From NCBI GenBank assembly GCA_019747875.1, contig JAIEQI010000129.1, forward strand, positions 1 to 56,599: a stretch of DNA of 56,599 nucleotides. Direction: 5' to 3'. This DNA is from Candidatus Obscuribacterales bacterium. GTDB lineage: Bacteria; Cyanobacteriota; Vampirovibrionia; Obscuribacterales; Obscuribacteraceae. Position 1 is the first letter of the stretch. Each line of letters starts with the position of its first letter. Of the stretch, positions 31,686 to 39,569 are shown one piece after another. Both the position numbers and the translations under genes were made by a program. The notes beneath the pieces were generated by a model. The model saw nothing but the letters and a program-made list of their open reading frames with translations, was not told the DNA's origin and did not search any database.

Positions 31686-33869
31686 ATGGTTGCTCCTTTT
31701 ACCAGGTACAAAAGAAGACTAGATAACAAAGGTGACGAGCACGGGCGGAAGCCTAACATTGTTGAGGTGCCAGAGTCTTCTGATTCATCGAAAAAAGACT
31801 TGGAGAAGACTAATGCTGCTTCAGGATTACCTGATCGATTTCACGTCGTGAAATTGCTAGGGCAAGGGGGAATGGGAACTGTTTATTTGGTCGATGATGA
31901 TGAGCTTGGCTGCCAGCTTGCGGTGAAAGTTTTGAGTACGGAATCCCTTGCTGATGATGGGGCTCTCAGTCGCTTCGAAGTTGAAGCATCAGCAGCTAGT
32001 TCACTTTCACATCCGCACATCGCTCAGGTATATAGCTTCAGTAGCGATTCGGCTAGACCTCATATTGTGATGGAATACGTGAATGGGCAGAGCTTTGACC
32101 AGATCCTTAAGAGGGAACGCATAATCGAGCAGGAACGATTGCTCAATATTGTTCTGCAAATTTGCGATGCTCTGGAATACGCACACTTACATCAAGTCGT
32201 ACATCGCGATCTTAAACCGAGTAACATAATCCTTCAGAATGAAGGTGACCTGGTTAAGATCGTCGATTTTGGGATCGCAAAAGTAGGTCCGAAAAATGAA
32301 AGTGCGACTCAGTTGACACAGAAAGGTGAGATCTTCGGCAGCCCTATGTATATGAGTCCTGAGCAGGCTCACGCAGGAACAGTTGACCAACGAACTGATC
32401 TCTACTCGATTGGCTGCATAATATATGAAGCTCTTTCCGGCAAAGCACTGTTTGCCGGTGATAATGCAATTCAAATGCTGTTGCATCACATAAATACTTC
32501 GCCAAAACCGGCCACAAGAAAGTTGCTTAAGAAGGGCTACTCTCGCTCCTTCGTTGCAATGATCGAGAAACTACTGGAGAAAAATCCTGCTGACCGTTAT
32601 CAATCAGCATCCGACCTTGCGCGCGATATTCGACGAATTCTTGATGGAAAGCCATCGTATGCATTTTTGAAAAAACCATTTTTGTTTGACATACCTATCC
32701 GAAAAGTTGCTGTCGCACTGGCGATAACTGCAGGCGTAGGGTTGGTGGCCACATGCTTATATTCAACATTTACAGTCGCAAATATTGAACACAATGCCAA
32801 GAATCGAACCTACGAGAGTATGGTATCAAGACAAAATGAAGCAAGAGAGCTTGTAGCAAGAATTGCAGGTGGAAAGAGGGAGGATCTATATCTTGCGGCA
32901 AGAGCTCTAGCAGAGCTGATTGCGCAAAGCAATCAGGGTTACTATTCTCAAGGTCCTAGCGGCTTGAGGGAATTATTAAGCACGGCTGACCAGCAGATCA
33001 TACTGAAGGCTTTTCATACAAGCGCCGATTCAGATTCCAAACTGGAACTTGCAAGAACTTTGATTTATTGCAACAAGCCGGCTCCTGAGGTACTCAGTTT
33101 CGCCTGCTCTTTATGCAGCAGCAAAGAAAAATCACTGAGAGATTTAGGAGCCGAAGGCGTCTCAAAGTGGGCTCCAGAAGCCAGTAGTCAGCAGCAAGAA
33201 GAGCTTTCTACTGCACTGAGTCGCTTATTTCTCACCACTCGGGATATGGATTCTACGAGCGGAGTTATAGGCCTAGGTTTTCAGCTCGATCAATCCATTG
33301 CCCGAGCTTTGGCTACGATATCTAAGTTCTCCGCCGAGTCGGTATTGAACTTTCGCAAAGAGGCTTCAGAAGCAAAGCAGGATTGGGATTCAATGAATAG
33401 TGGCGGTTATTATCGCCACCAAGCGCATCCTCTTGTGTATGTGTCTGAGACACAGAAAACGTACTTTCCAGAACTACTCTGCCTGCTTAAATCGCAAGGC
33501 AGTCTGCCTAGTGCAACGGCCGCGCTGATCAAGCTAGGACCGGCTGCAAAGGAAGCTGCGCCCGCTTTAATTGAAATGTTGGACAGTTCCGAAGGGCAAC
33601 AGAGAAAAAGTGCCTGGTCAATTCTTGCTGCTATTGGGCCTGGTGTTGCGTCTGAAGCTGTGCCGGCCTTGACCCGCGCATTCGAGCGTCACCGAGCAAA
33701 CGAAGCACCCGGTATCGCACAGGCGCTGTCTAAAATGGGTCCTGCTGGCGTAGCTGTCCTTAAAAAGACCGCAGCACAACCTCTAAAACCAACGCAACTG
33801 GACACAGGCGGAGAAAACGCAGTGATAAACGCAGCCCAAGATATTCTTCTAGAGTTAAGACATAAGTAG
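31686..33869 (+). CDS. Membrane serine/threonine protein kinase with HEAT-like tail
   Basis: GGAGGA lies five bases before the ATG at 31686, so this start is preferred to the GTG at 31671; 727 residues. The kinase domain spans residues ~50-320: glycine loop LGQGGMGTVY, Lys in LAVKVL, catalytic loop VHRDLKPSNI, DFG in IVDFGIA, and MSPEQA; all key residues are present. A single membrane helix at ~338-362 (KVAVALAITAGVGLVATCLY) divides it from an outside domain. The last ~170 residues hold HEAT/armadillo-like repeats (AALIKLGPAAKEAAPALIEM, AVPALTRAFERHRANEAPGI). Hanks-type receptor kinases of this layout sense or bind envelope components. Confidence 0.93.
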   Translation: MVAPFTRYKRRLDNKGDEHGRKPNIVEVPESSDSSKKDLEKTNAASGLPDRFHVVKLLGQGGMGTVYLVDDDELGCQLAVKVLSTESLADDGALSRFEVEASAASSLSHPHIAQVYSFSSDSARPHIVMEYVNGQSFDQILKRERIIEQERLLNIVLQICDALEYAHLHQVVHRDLKPSNIILQNEGDLVKIVDFGIAKVGPKNESATQLTQKGEIFGSPMYMSPEQAHAGTVDQRTDLYSIGCIIYEALSGKALFAGDNAIQMLLHHINTSPKPATRKLLKKGYSRSFVAMIEKLLEKNPADRYQSASDLARDIRRILDGKPSYAFLKKPFLFDIPIRKVAVALAITAGVGLVATCLYSTFTVANIEHNAKNRTYESMVSRQNEARELVARIAGGKREDLYLAARALAELIAQSNQGYYSQGPSGLRELLSTADQQIILKAFHTSADSDSKLELARTLIYCNKPAPEVLSFACSLCSSKEKSLRDLGAEGVSKWAPEASSQQQEELSTALSRLFLTTRDMDSTSGVIGLGFQLDQSIARALATISKFSAESVLNFRKEASEAKQDWDSMNSGGYYRHQAHPLVYVSETQKTYFPELLCLLKSQGSLPSATAALIKLGPAAKEAAPALIEMLDSSEGQQRKSAWSILAAIGPGVASEAVPALTRAFERHRANEAPGIAQALSKMGPAGVAVLKKTAAQPLKPTQLDTGGENAVINAAQDILLELRHK

Positions 33870-33884
33870 CACCATTCCTGGTGC
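33869..33884. terminator. Bidirectional hairpin between kinase and toxin genes
   Basis: GCACCA-TTCC-TGGTGC, a perfect 6-bp stem that starts at the last base of the kinase stop codon and lies 16 bases from the convergent toxin gene stop. Confidence 0.6.
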
Positions 33885-33900
33885 CTAGTTATGCTGCGAA

Positions 33901-34500
33901 TCAGATAAGACCAGCTTCCGAGAACTCTCGTTCGATGACTCGTGTTAACTTAAATAGACGGCGCTCATTGCTTGGCAATGGCGCGAATCCGTACTGCGTG
34001 TAGAAGGTCAGCGGGTCGAGGATTCCCGAAGCTAATTCCTCGTCGGCCGGACGTTCGGCATAGATAAGCATGAGAGCTGCGCCAGCCGTTGTTGTGGCTC
34101 CTTGCAGTGTTCTCCATTGTGCGTCAACCAGCAAGTGCTCGCATAAGCGGGGTTTCTCGCCGGATTTATCTAAAAGCGACGTTCTGTAATTTTGGTCGAC
34201 CCCAAGACGCCCCAAAAGCGTTGCCCCTACCTGCGGGTAGCGCGGCAATTTCTTTTGAACTTTCTCGGGTAACTCGGCAAAAACTAGCCCGATAGCAGAT
34301 AACGAATAATAAGCGCGGATGATCTTATTCTCGGGTTCTGTATGGACAAACACCAACGATGCGCGGCTCGACACATCCCGCTGTACCTGACTCTTAATGT
34401 ATTTATCGATGCTAGCCATGCCCGACGAAAAGTCGGTGGCGTCGTGTTCAGGCGTCCACAGGTCTATTTTGTATGATTGATCTTCTGCCTGTTTTGCCAC
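33901..34500 (-). CDS. GNAT-type toxin (TacT/AtaT-like)
   Basis: A 199-residue N-acetyltransferase. It starts at GTG four bases after the antitoxin stop codon, typical for a toxin-antitoxin pair. Family features are an acidic opening, FSSGMASIDKYIKSQ, LPRYPQVGATLLGRLGVDQNYR (beta-4 region) and the C-terminal FYTQYGFAPLP with the usual Tyr. Such toxins acetylate aminoacyl-tRNA and stop translation. Oddity: where the acetyl-CoA loop (Q/R-x-x-G-x-G/A) is expected after NYR, the sequence reads TSLLDKSGEKPRLCEHLL, longer and lacking the usual glycines, so cofactor binding may be altered. Overall assignment is firm; activity is not. Confidence 0.88.
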   Translation of the reverse strand: MAKQAEDQSYKIDLWTPEHDATDFSSGMASIDKYIKSQVQRDVSSRASLVFVHTEPENKIIRAYYSLSAIGLVFAELPEKVQKKLPRYPQVGATLLGRLGVDQNYRTSLLDKSGEKPRLCEHLLVDAQWRTLQGATTTAGAALMLIYAERPADEELASGILDPLTFYTQYGFAPLPSNERRLFKLTRVIEREFSEAGLI

Positions 34501-34503
34501 CCA

Positions 34504-34782
34504 TTAATCCAGTCTTTGCCTGTAGCGCCGTGCTGCGGCCACAGCCTTCATGTTTGGCTCGGACGAATTTGCAATTGACTCGGCAAGAGCCATGCTGTCC
34601 GCCATTGATAGGCGAATTATGTTTTGCTGTTCGATGACTTTACTGGCTTCCGCAAGGGCAGCTGCAACAACAAAGTCCGAGACGGATCTGCCCTGAAGTT
34701 CAGCTGCATATTCGATCTGTCGCTTAGCCTCTGCCGGCAAGCGTGTCTCAAGTCTTTCTTCCTTTCTGCCTTTAACTGCCAT
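34504..34782 (-). CDS. DUF1778 antitoxin (TacA-like)
   Basis: A 92-residue protein, the standard size. The ribbon-helix-helix N-terminus (KEERLETRLPAEAKRQIEYAAELQGRS) and the SVSDFVVAAALAEA helix are diagnostic for DUF1778 antitoxins. These bind the promoter through the RHH part and neutralise the GNAT toxin through the C-terminal helix. An inverted repeat overlaps the promoter just upstream (34815-34835) and would be the natural operator. Confidence 0.93.
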   Translation of the reverse strand: MAVKGRKEERLETRLPAEAKRQIEYAAELQGRSVSDFVVAAALAEASKVIEQQNIIRLSMADSMALAESIANSSEPNMKAVAAARRYRQRLD

Positions 34783-34806
34783 CTTTTAGTCCCGTGCTCC
34801 CATTTT

Positions 34807-34841
34807 ACAATCATTGTACGGCAAATTTCCGTACACGACAA
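34807..34841 (-). promoter_or_regulatory. Promoter and operator of the toxin-antitoxin pair
   Basis: Read on the minus strand: TTGTCG, a 17-base spacer and TACAAT, matching a housekeeping promoter. The spacer and -10 box carry the palindrome TGTACGG-7 bases-CCGTACA (34815-34835). This is where a DUF1778 antitoxin would be expected to repress. A further single CCGTACA lies at 34909-34915 next to the ABC operon. Confidence 0.7.
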
Positions 34842-34931
34842 GCCTGGGGCTCGAAGTATACAACACTTTCTTTTGACAAGGCAGCTATTGTTTGATGGCT
34901 GCTAATAGCCGTACAATTCAAGGCTTGTGTG

Positions 34932-34964
34932 TTAAATTGCTTGGAGGTCTAGCAAGCAATTTAA
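34932..34964 (+). promoter_or_regulatory. 12-bp perfect stem-loop in front of the ABC operon
   Basis: TTAAATTGCTTG, a 9-base loop (GAGGTCTAG) and CAAGCAATTTAA form a perfect stem. A GGAGG ribosome-site-like sequence straddles the stem top and loop (34942-34946 region). It ends 12 bases before the GTG at 34976. It could be an operator for a dimeric regulator or an RNA hairpin that affects translation. Confidence 0.65.
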
Positions 34965-34975
34965 TTCACCATAAA

Positions 34976-35653
34976 GTGCATATCAAAATAGATAATTTAT
35001 CCAAGCAATACGCTGAGCATAAAGTGATGGCGCTTTCGGATCTTTCGCTTGCGATCGAGAAGAGTGAGTTCGTTGCGCTCATGGGACCAAGCGGCTGCGG
35101 CAAAAGCACGCTTTTGAATTTGATTGCGGGAATTGATAAGCCGAGTTCCGGGAGCATAGTTATTGCCGGATCGGACACCACTAGACTGAAAGATGAAGAG
35201 TTGACACGTTTTCGTCGCGACAAGATTGGTTTTGTTTTTCAGTTTTTCAATTTGCTTTCAACGTTGACTGCGCAAGAGAATGTCTCATTGCCACTAGAGT
35301 TAGCAGCCAAGTTTTCTGGCAAGGAAATAAAGGAACGATCTGTGCATATGCTGGAAAAGGTGGGGCTAGGCTCTCGACTTGGCTTTTACCCTTCGCAATT
35401 GTCGGGCGGAGAGATGCAGAGGGTTGCCGTGGCTCGTGCGCTAGTCCATAGTCCTGAGCTTATCATTGCCGATGAGCCTACTGGAAATCTTGATACCGAA
35501 AACGGTGCGCAGATACTAGAGCTGTTGCGCACTTTATGCAAAGAACAGAATCAAACCGCAATTATGGCGACACACAGTGAAGATGCGGCCGCGCTATGCG
35601 ATCGCACCATCAGAATGAAGGACGGACGGTTGCTCTCGGAGCATGAGGCATGA
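34976..35653 (+). CDS. ABC transporter ATPase (MacB/LolD class, AttE-like)
   Basis: The frame opens at ATG 34892, but homology begins at VHIKIDNLSKQYAEHKV, so the GTG at 34976 behind the hairpin is the likelier start (225 residues). Walker A GPSGCGKST, Q-loop FVFQFFNL, signature LSGGEMQ, Walker B LIIADEPTGNLD and the switch His in ATHSED are intact. The class energises FtsX-type permeases that act on envelope substrates and do not import solutes. It overlaps the permease gene by four bases (ATGA). With the permease and the lipocalin-like gene it resembles the attEFGH arrangement. Confidence 0.93.
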   Translation: MHIKIDNLSKQYAEHKVMALSDLSLAIEKSEFVALMGPSGCGKSTLLNLIAGIDKPSSGSIVIAGSDTTRLKDEELTRFRRDKIGFVFQFFNLLSTLTAQENVSLPLELAAKFSGKEIKERSVHMLEKVGLGSRLGFYPSQLSGGEMQRVAVARALVHSPELIIADEPTGNLDTENGAQILELLRTLCKEQNQTAIMATHSEDAAALCDRTIRMKDGRLLSEHEA

Positions 35654-38313
35654 GTGCGTTTTTTTCTCTGTCCAGAACTTTTATACTGCGTGGGCTGATT
35701 CGAAATAGAGTTCGCAGTTTGCTGACAATTCTGGGTATCGCGTTAGGCGTCGCTGTCATGCTGGCTATAAACTTGGCCAATGCTAGTGCACTGGGGCGTT
35801 TCTCAGAAAGTATCGACCTTGTCTCGGGCAAAGCGACGCTAAACGTCGTTCCTCGCTTTGAAGCAGACATTGACGAAAATGAACTGGCAAAACTCTCATG
35901 GCTTTACGACGAGTTCATTAAGTTCACTCCAGTTATCGATCAGGTTGTTGTTAGCGCTAAGCCACCTCATGAAGTGGTTCAGCTTCTCGGATTGGATTTG
36001 TTCTCTTCGAAAGAGTTCCGAGAGTATGACACCGCCGGAGGCAACAATTTCGCTACGAGCAGTGGGGAGAATAATTCATCGAAAAACCAGGCGAATGATT
36101 CATTATCCGCGGATGACCCTGCAGCTGGTGCTGTAAATTCGTCTCCGGGACCATTTGAGATCTTTCGACGAAATCGTATTCTGGTCGGGTCTGAATTAGC
36201 AAAGCGCGAGAATCTCAAAGTTGGCGACAATTTAAATCTGTTCCTGAACGACAAGGAGGTTTCCTGTCCCGTTGCTGGGATCCTTAGCTCGGAGGGGCTT
36301 GGTAAGGCTTTCGCCGGTAACGTTGTTCTCATGGATATTAGCTGCGCTCAAGAGCTGCTTTCAATGAAAGGACGGATTAGTCGCATTGATTTGATCGTTC
36401 CTTCTGAACGACTGACTGAGATCGGTTCGCGCTTATCGAAGGAGCTTCCACCAAGTGTATCGGTCGAGCGCCCTTCGCGGCGCGGCATGCAAGTCGAAAA
36501 AATGCTGCGTTCGTTTCAATACAATTTGACTGCACTCAGTCTAATAGCTCTTCTAGTTGGTATGTTTTTGATCTATAACACCATGTCCATAAGTGTGATT
36601 CGGCGCCGCTGGGAGATCGGCACAATGCGTGCTCTTGGTGCTTCCATGCCGATCGTGTTCTCTTTATTCATGGGTGAAGCAATAATCCTGGGTCTGATAG
36701 GTTCCCTTCTGGGCATAGCCGGTGGAGTTTTCTTTGCACAGTTTGCGCTTGCTGCAGTCTCAAAAACTGTACGGGCGCTCTATGCGGATCAGCCACCCGG
36801 CAGTGTGATTGTTGATCCAATGATTTTGCTTCTTGCTTTCGGCGCCGGAATGTTTTTGACCTTAATTGCTGCCTGGGCACCGTCAATGGAGGCGATTTCC
36901 ATTCCTCCTGCCGAAGCGGCTCGTCGCGCCTCATACGAACGCAAGGTAGAGAGTCTTTCGCCCCGGTTGGCCCTTTTTGGCTGCGTTCTTTTGCTGTGCG
37001 GGTTCGTCGCGTCGATTCAGCCTGCGCTGGCGGGCTTTCCTTTCTTTGGTTATCTGGCGGCCGCGTTGGCTGTTTTCGGATCGGCGGCGATGATTCCTTT
37101 CTTGCTTGATAAACTTCTGCGCCTTCTCTCGCGTCTTCTAGGCGCGACGATCGGCAGTGAGGGGCGGCTAGCTGCCCTCAGCCTGCATGGTGCCCTGGGA
37201 CGAACATCCGTTGCTGTCGCATCATTAATGGTTGGAATATCCATGATGGTGAGCTTGGCTGTGATGATTTCGAGTTTCAGGCACACCGTAGAAGCCTGGG
37301 TGCAACAAACCTTGCGAGCTGATTTATGGCTTGAACCAGCCGGGCGTGACGTGAGCAATAGGGCTGGTCGATTGACCGCGGAGATTGTCAGCAAAATACG
37401 CAAGGTTCCCGGCATCGACAGTGTCGACGCTTTTGTGGAGTATCCAATCGAGTATCAAGGGCAACCTGCCAATCTTGGCGCAGGCGAACTGGATGTTATG
37501 GTGAAACATGGCAATTTGATGTTCCTAAACGGTGAACCATCAGCCAAAGTCTTGAGCCGCGTTGCTGGGCATGATGCAGGGATTATATCGGAGAGCTTTT
37601 CACTCAAACATGATTTGAAGATTGGCGACACATTGACTTTGCAGAGCCCTGGCGGACCCTATCAAATAAAAGTGGAAGGGGTCTATTATGATTATTCGAG
37701 TGAATCGGGATATATCGTGATACCACGTGAAAATTTTGCCAGGCATTACAACGATCTGAATTCCACTACGCTTGCGATCTTCCTTCTTCCAAACGTGGAC
37801 CCGGAGAAGGTTCGGCAGGATATTTTTGCAGCGGTTCCAAAGGACAGCAGATTGAATATTCGTACAAACCGCGAGTTGAAGACGCAGGTTCTCAAAATTT
37901 TTGATAACACTTTTTCCATAACGTATGCGCTCCATGCCATTTCAATTGCGGTTGCGATTCTCGGAGTCATGAATGCGCTTTTTGCACTTACTATGGAATC
38001 GAGAAGAGATCTCGGGATCTTCAAATACCTCGGGGCATCGAAGGAGCAGCTAGGGAAGCTGGTAATAGTACAAGCTGGCTTGCTTGGAACCCTGGGCAAC
38101 TTGGGCGGATTAGCAATTGGAATGGCGCTCTCGTTTCTTCTTATACATGTCATAAACAAGCAATCGTTTGGCTGGACTGTTCAATTCTTTTTGCCGCTGG
38201 ATTTCTTATTGCAGTCATTCGCGCTAATATTTGTATGTTCAATTTTGTCCGGCTTATTGCCGGCGCGTCTTGCAGAAAAGACCCCTGCGGCGGAGGTTGT
38301 GCGTTCAGAATGA
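35650..38313 (+). CDS. FtsX-family ABC permease (AttFG-like fusion)
   Basis: An 887-residue permease with two FtsX units. Membrane helix 1 is at ~14-34 (RNRVRSLLTILGIALGVAVM), followed by a ~240-residue outside domain. Three helices (about 297-425) follow, then two central helices (~435-485), a new long helix (~515-540), a second outside domain and three last helices (~755-875). It thus joins two permease halves in one chain, where att systems may use separate genes. It overlaps both neighbours by four bases or by the coding start of the lipocalin-like gene, so it is cotranslated. Proposed role: moving a lipid or exported molecule in the envelope. Confidence 0.92.
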   Translation: MSAFFSLSRTFILRGLIRNRVRSLLTILGIALGVAVMLAINLANASALGRFSESIDLVSGKATLNVVPRFEADIDENELAKLSWLYDEFIKFTPVIDQVVVSAKPPHEVVQLLGLDLFSSKEFREYDTAGGNNFATSSGENNSSKNQANDSLSADDPAAGAVNSSPGPFEIFRRNRILVGSELAKRENLKVGDNLNLFLNDKEVSCPVAGILSSEGLGKAFAGNVVLMDISCAQELLSMKGRISRIDLIVPSERLTEIGSRLSKELPPSVSVERPSRRGMQVEKMLRSFQYNLTALSLIALLVGMFLIYNTMSISVIRRRWEIGTMRALGASMPIVFSLFMGEAIILGLIGSLLGIAGGVFFAQFALAAVSKTVRALYADQPPGSVIVDPMILLLAFGAGMFLTLIAAWAPSMEAISIPPAEAARRASYERKVESLSPRLALFGCVLLLCGFVASIQPALAGFPFFGYLAAALAVFGSAAMIPFLLDKLLRLLSRLLGATIGSEGRLAALSLHGALGRTSVAVASLMVGISMMVSLAVMISSFRHTVEAWVQQTLRADLWLEPAGRDVSNRAGRLTAEIVSKIRKVPGIDSVDAFVEYPIEYQGQPANLGAGELDVMVKHGNLMFLNGEPSAKVLSRVAGHDAGIISESFSLKHDLKIGDTLTLQSPGGPYQIKVEGVYYDYSSESGYIVIPRENFARHYNDLNSTTLAIFLLPNVDPEKVRQDIFAAVPKDSRLNIRTNRELKTQVLKIFDNTFSITYALHAISIAVAILGVMNALFALTMESRRDLGIFKYLGASKEQLGKLVIVQAGLLGTLGNLGGLAIGMALSFLLIHVINKQSFGWTVQFFLPLDFLLQSFALIFVCSILSGLLPARLAEKTPAAEVVRSE

Positions 38314-39521
38314 TCGCGACGAATAATTTTGCATTTCCGGCTGAAGGGACGACGCCCTCCGTCGCCCGCAATGAGAGCAATTTTAAAAGCAATATGCTCG
38401 CTGCTCAGAAGCGTTTAGTTTTGATATTTTGTGTCTTCCTATCCTTCTTAATTCTGATTCCTGCTCAAGCTGCCACGCCCGAGCGGAAATTCAAAGCAGC
38501 TCTGCCGGGTTATCGATATCACTTCCCTGCGGACCACTTTTCGCATGATGAGTTCAAAACTGAGTGGTGGTATTACACCGGGCATCTTGAAAGCGCCGAT
38601 AAGAAGCCCTTTGGATATGAGCTTACGTTTTTTCGAAGTGGGGTCCCCATTAGCGATGGTGTCAATGGCGGTGCTTTTGAATTGCGAAATGTATATATGG
38701 CACACTTTGCTCTGACCGATGTGTCGGCAAAGAAGTTCTACCACGAGGAGAAAATGTCGCGAGGGGGAGCTGGCGCTGCTGGAGCCAGTGACAAAGAGTA
38801 TAAAGTTTGGCTCGAAAATTGGAGCGCTTCGCGTGATCCAAAATCAGGCAAGCATATATTGTCTGCTAGGTCTAAAGATTGCTCGATCAAATTATCATTA
38901 GACGAAGGAAAAGTTCCTGCCATTCACGGGAATCAAGGTGTCTCGCAAAAGGCATCCTGTGTCGGTTGTGCCTCTCACTATTACTCTCACACTCGTATGC
39001 CTGCTGAAGGCGAGCTAACAATTGGCGATAAGAAGTACAATGTTCGCGGAAGCTCGTGGATGGATCATGAGTTCGGCAGTAATCAACTGGCCGCCAATCA
39101 AGTCGGATGGGATTGGTTCAGTATTCAGCTTGACGATGGAAGCGACATGATGCTTTATCTCATGCGACTGAAAGACGGTACCTACGATCCGCATTCATCT
39201 GGGACCTTTGTAGCCGCCGATGGTGGCGTGCAGCATTTACAACTGAGCGACTATAAAATTGAATCCTCGCAGAAATGGAAGAGCCCACATACAGGTGGGC
39301 AGTATCCTACCAGTTTCCATGTAACCGTTCCGTCGAAACAATTAGATCTGCAAATCGAAGCACTCTTACAAGATCAAGAACTTGCAAGCAAAGACAAGAC
39401 AGGGATCAGTTATTGGGAAGGTGCCTGCAGGGTGAAGGGCAAACGCGCTGGCGCGGAGGTGCGTGGACAAGCTTATGTAGAAATGACAGGATATTCGGAA
39501 GCGTTTAACAGGAAGATTTAG
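38310..39521 (+). CDS. AttH/CrtC-like lipocalin-type secreted protein
   Basis: The start at 38310 (ATGA overlap with the permease stop) is preferred; a further ATG at 38394 begins a tight signal peptide (KRLVLIFCVFLSFLILIPAQA) and may be the true one. The mature ~350 residues carry the family motifs TEWWYYTGHL, YELTFFRSG, GSSWMDHEFGSNQL and GWDWFSIQLDDGSDMMLYLM of AttH/hydroxyneurosporene-hydratase-type lipocalins. As the last gene of an ABC/FtsX operon it fits AttH, a periplasmic lipid-binding partner. A GC-rich repeat-like piece (38338-38370) lies between the two possible starts. Confidence 0.9.
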   Translation: MIATNNFAFPAEGTTPSVARNESNFKSNMLAAQKRLVLIFCVFLSFLILIPAQAATPERKFKAALPGYRYHFPADHFSHDEFKTEWWYYTGHLESADKKPFGYELTFFRSGVPISDGVNGGAFELRNVYMAHFALTDVSAKKFYHEEKMSRGGAGAAGASDKEYKVWLENWSASRDPKSGKHILSARSKDCSIKLSLDEGKVPAIHGNQGVSQKASCVGCASHYYSHTRMPAEGELTIGDKKYNVRGSSWMDHEFGSNQLAANQVGWDWFSIQLDDGSDMMLYLMRLKDGTYDPHSSGTFVAADGGVQHLQLSDYKIESSQKWKSPHTGGQYPTSFHVTVPSKQLDLQIEALLQDQELASKDKTGISYWEGACRVKGKRAGAEVRGQAYVEMTGYSEAFNRKI

Positions 39522-39569
39522 TTGCCTTCGTTTTGGGATTGCAAGCTGTAAATATCCTGTCATGAGCTA

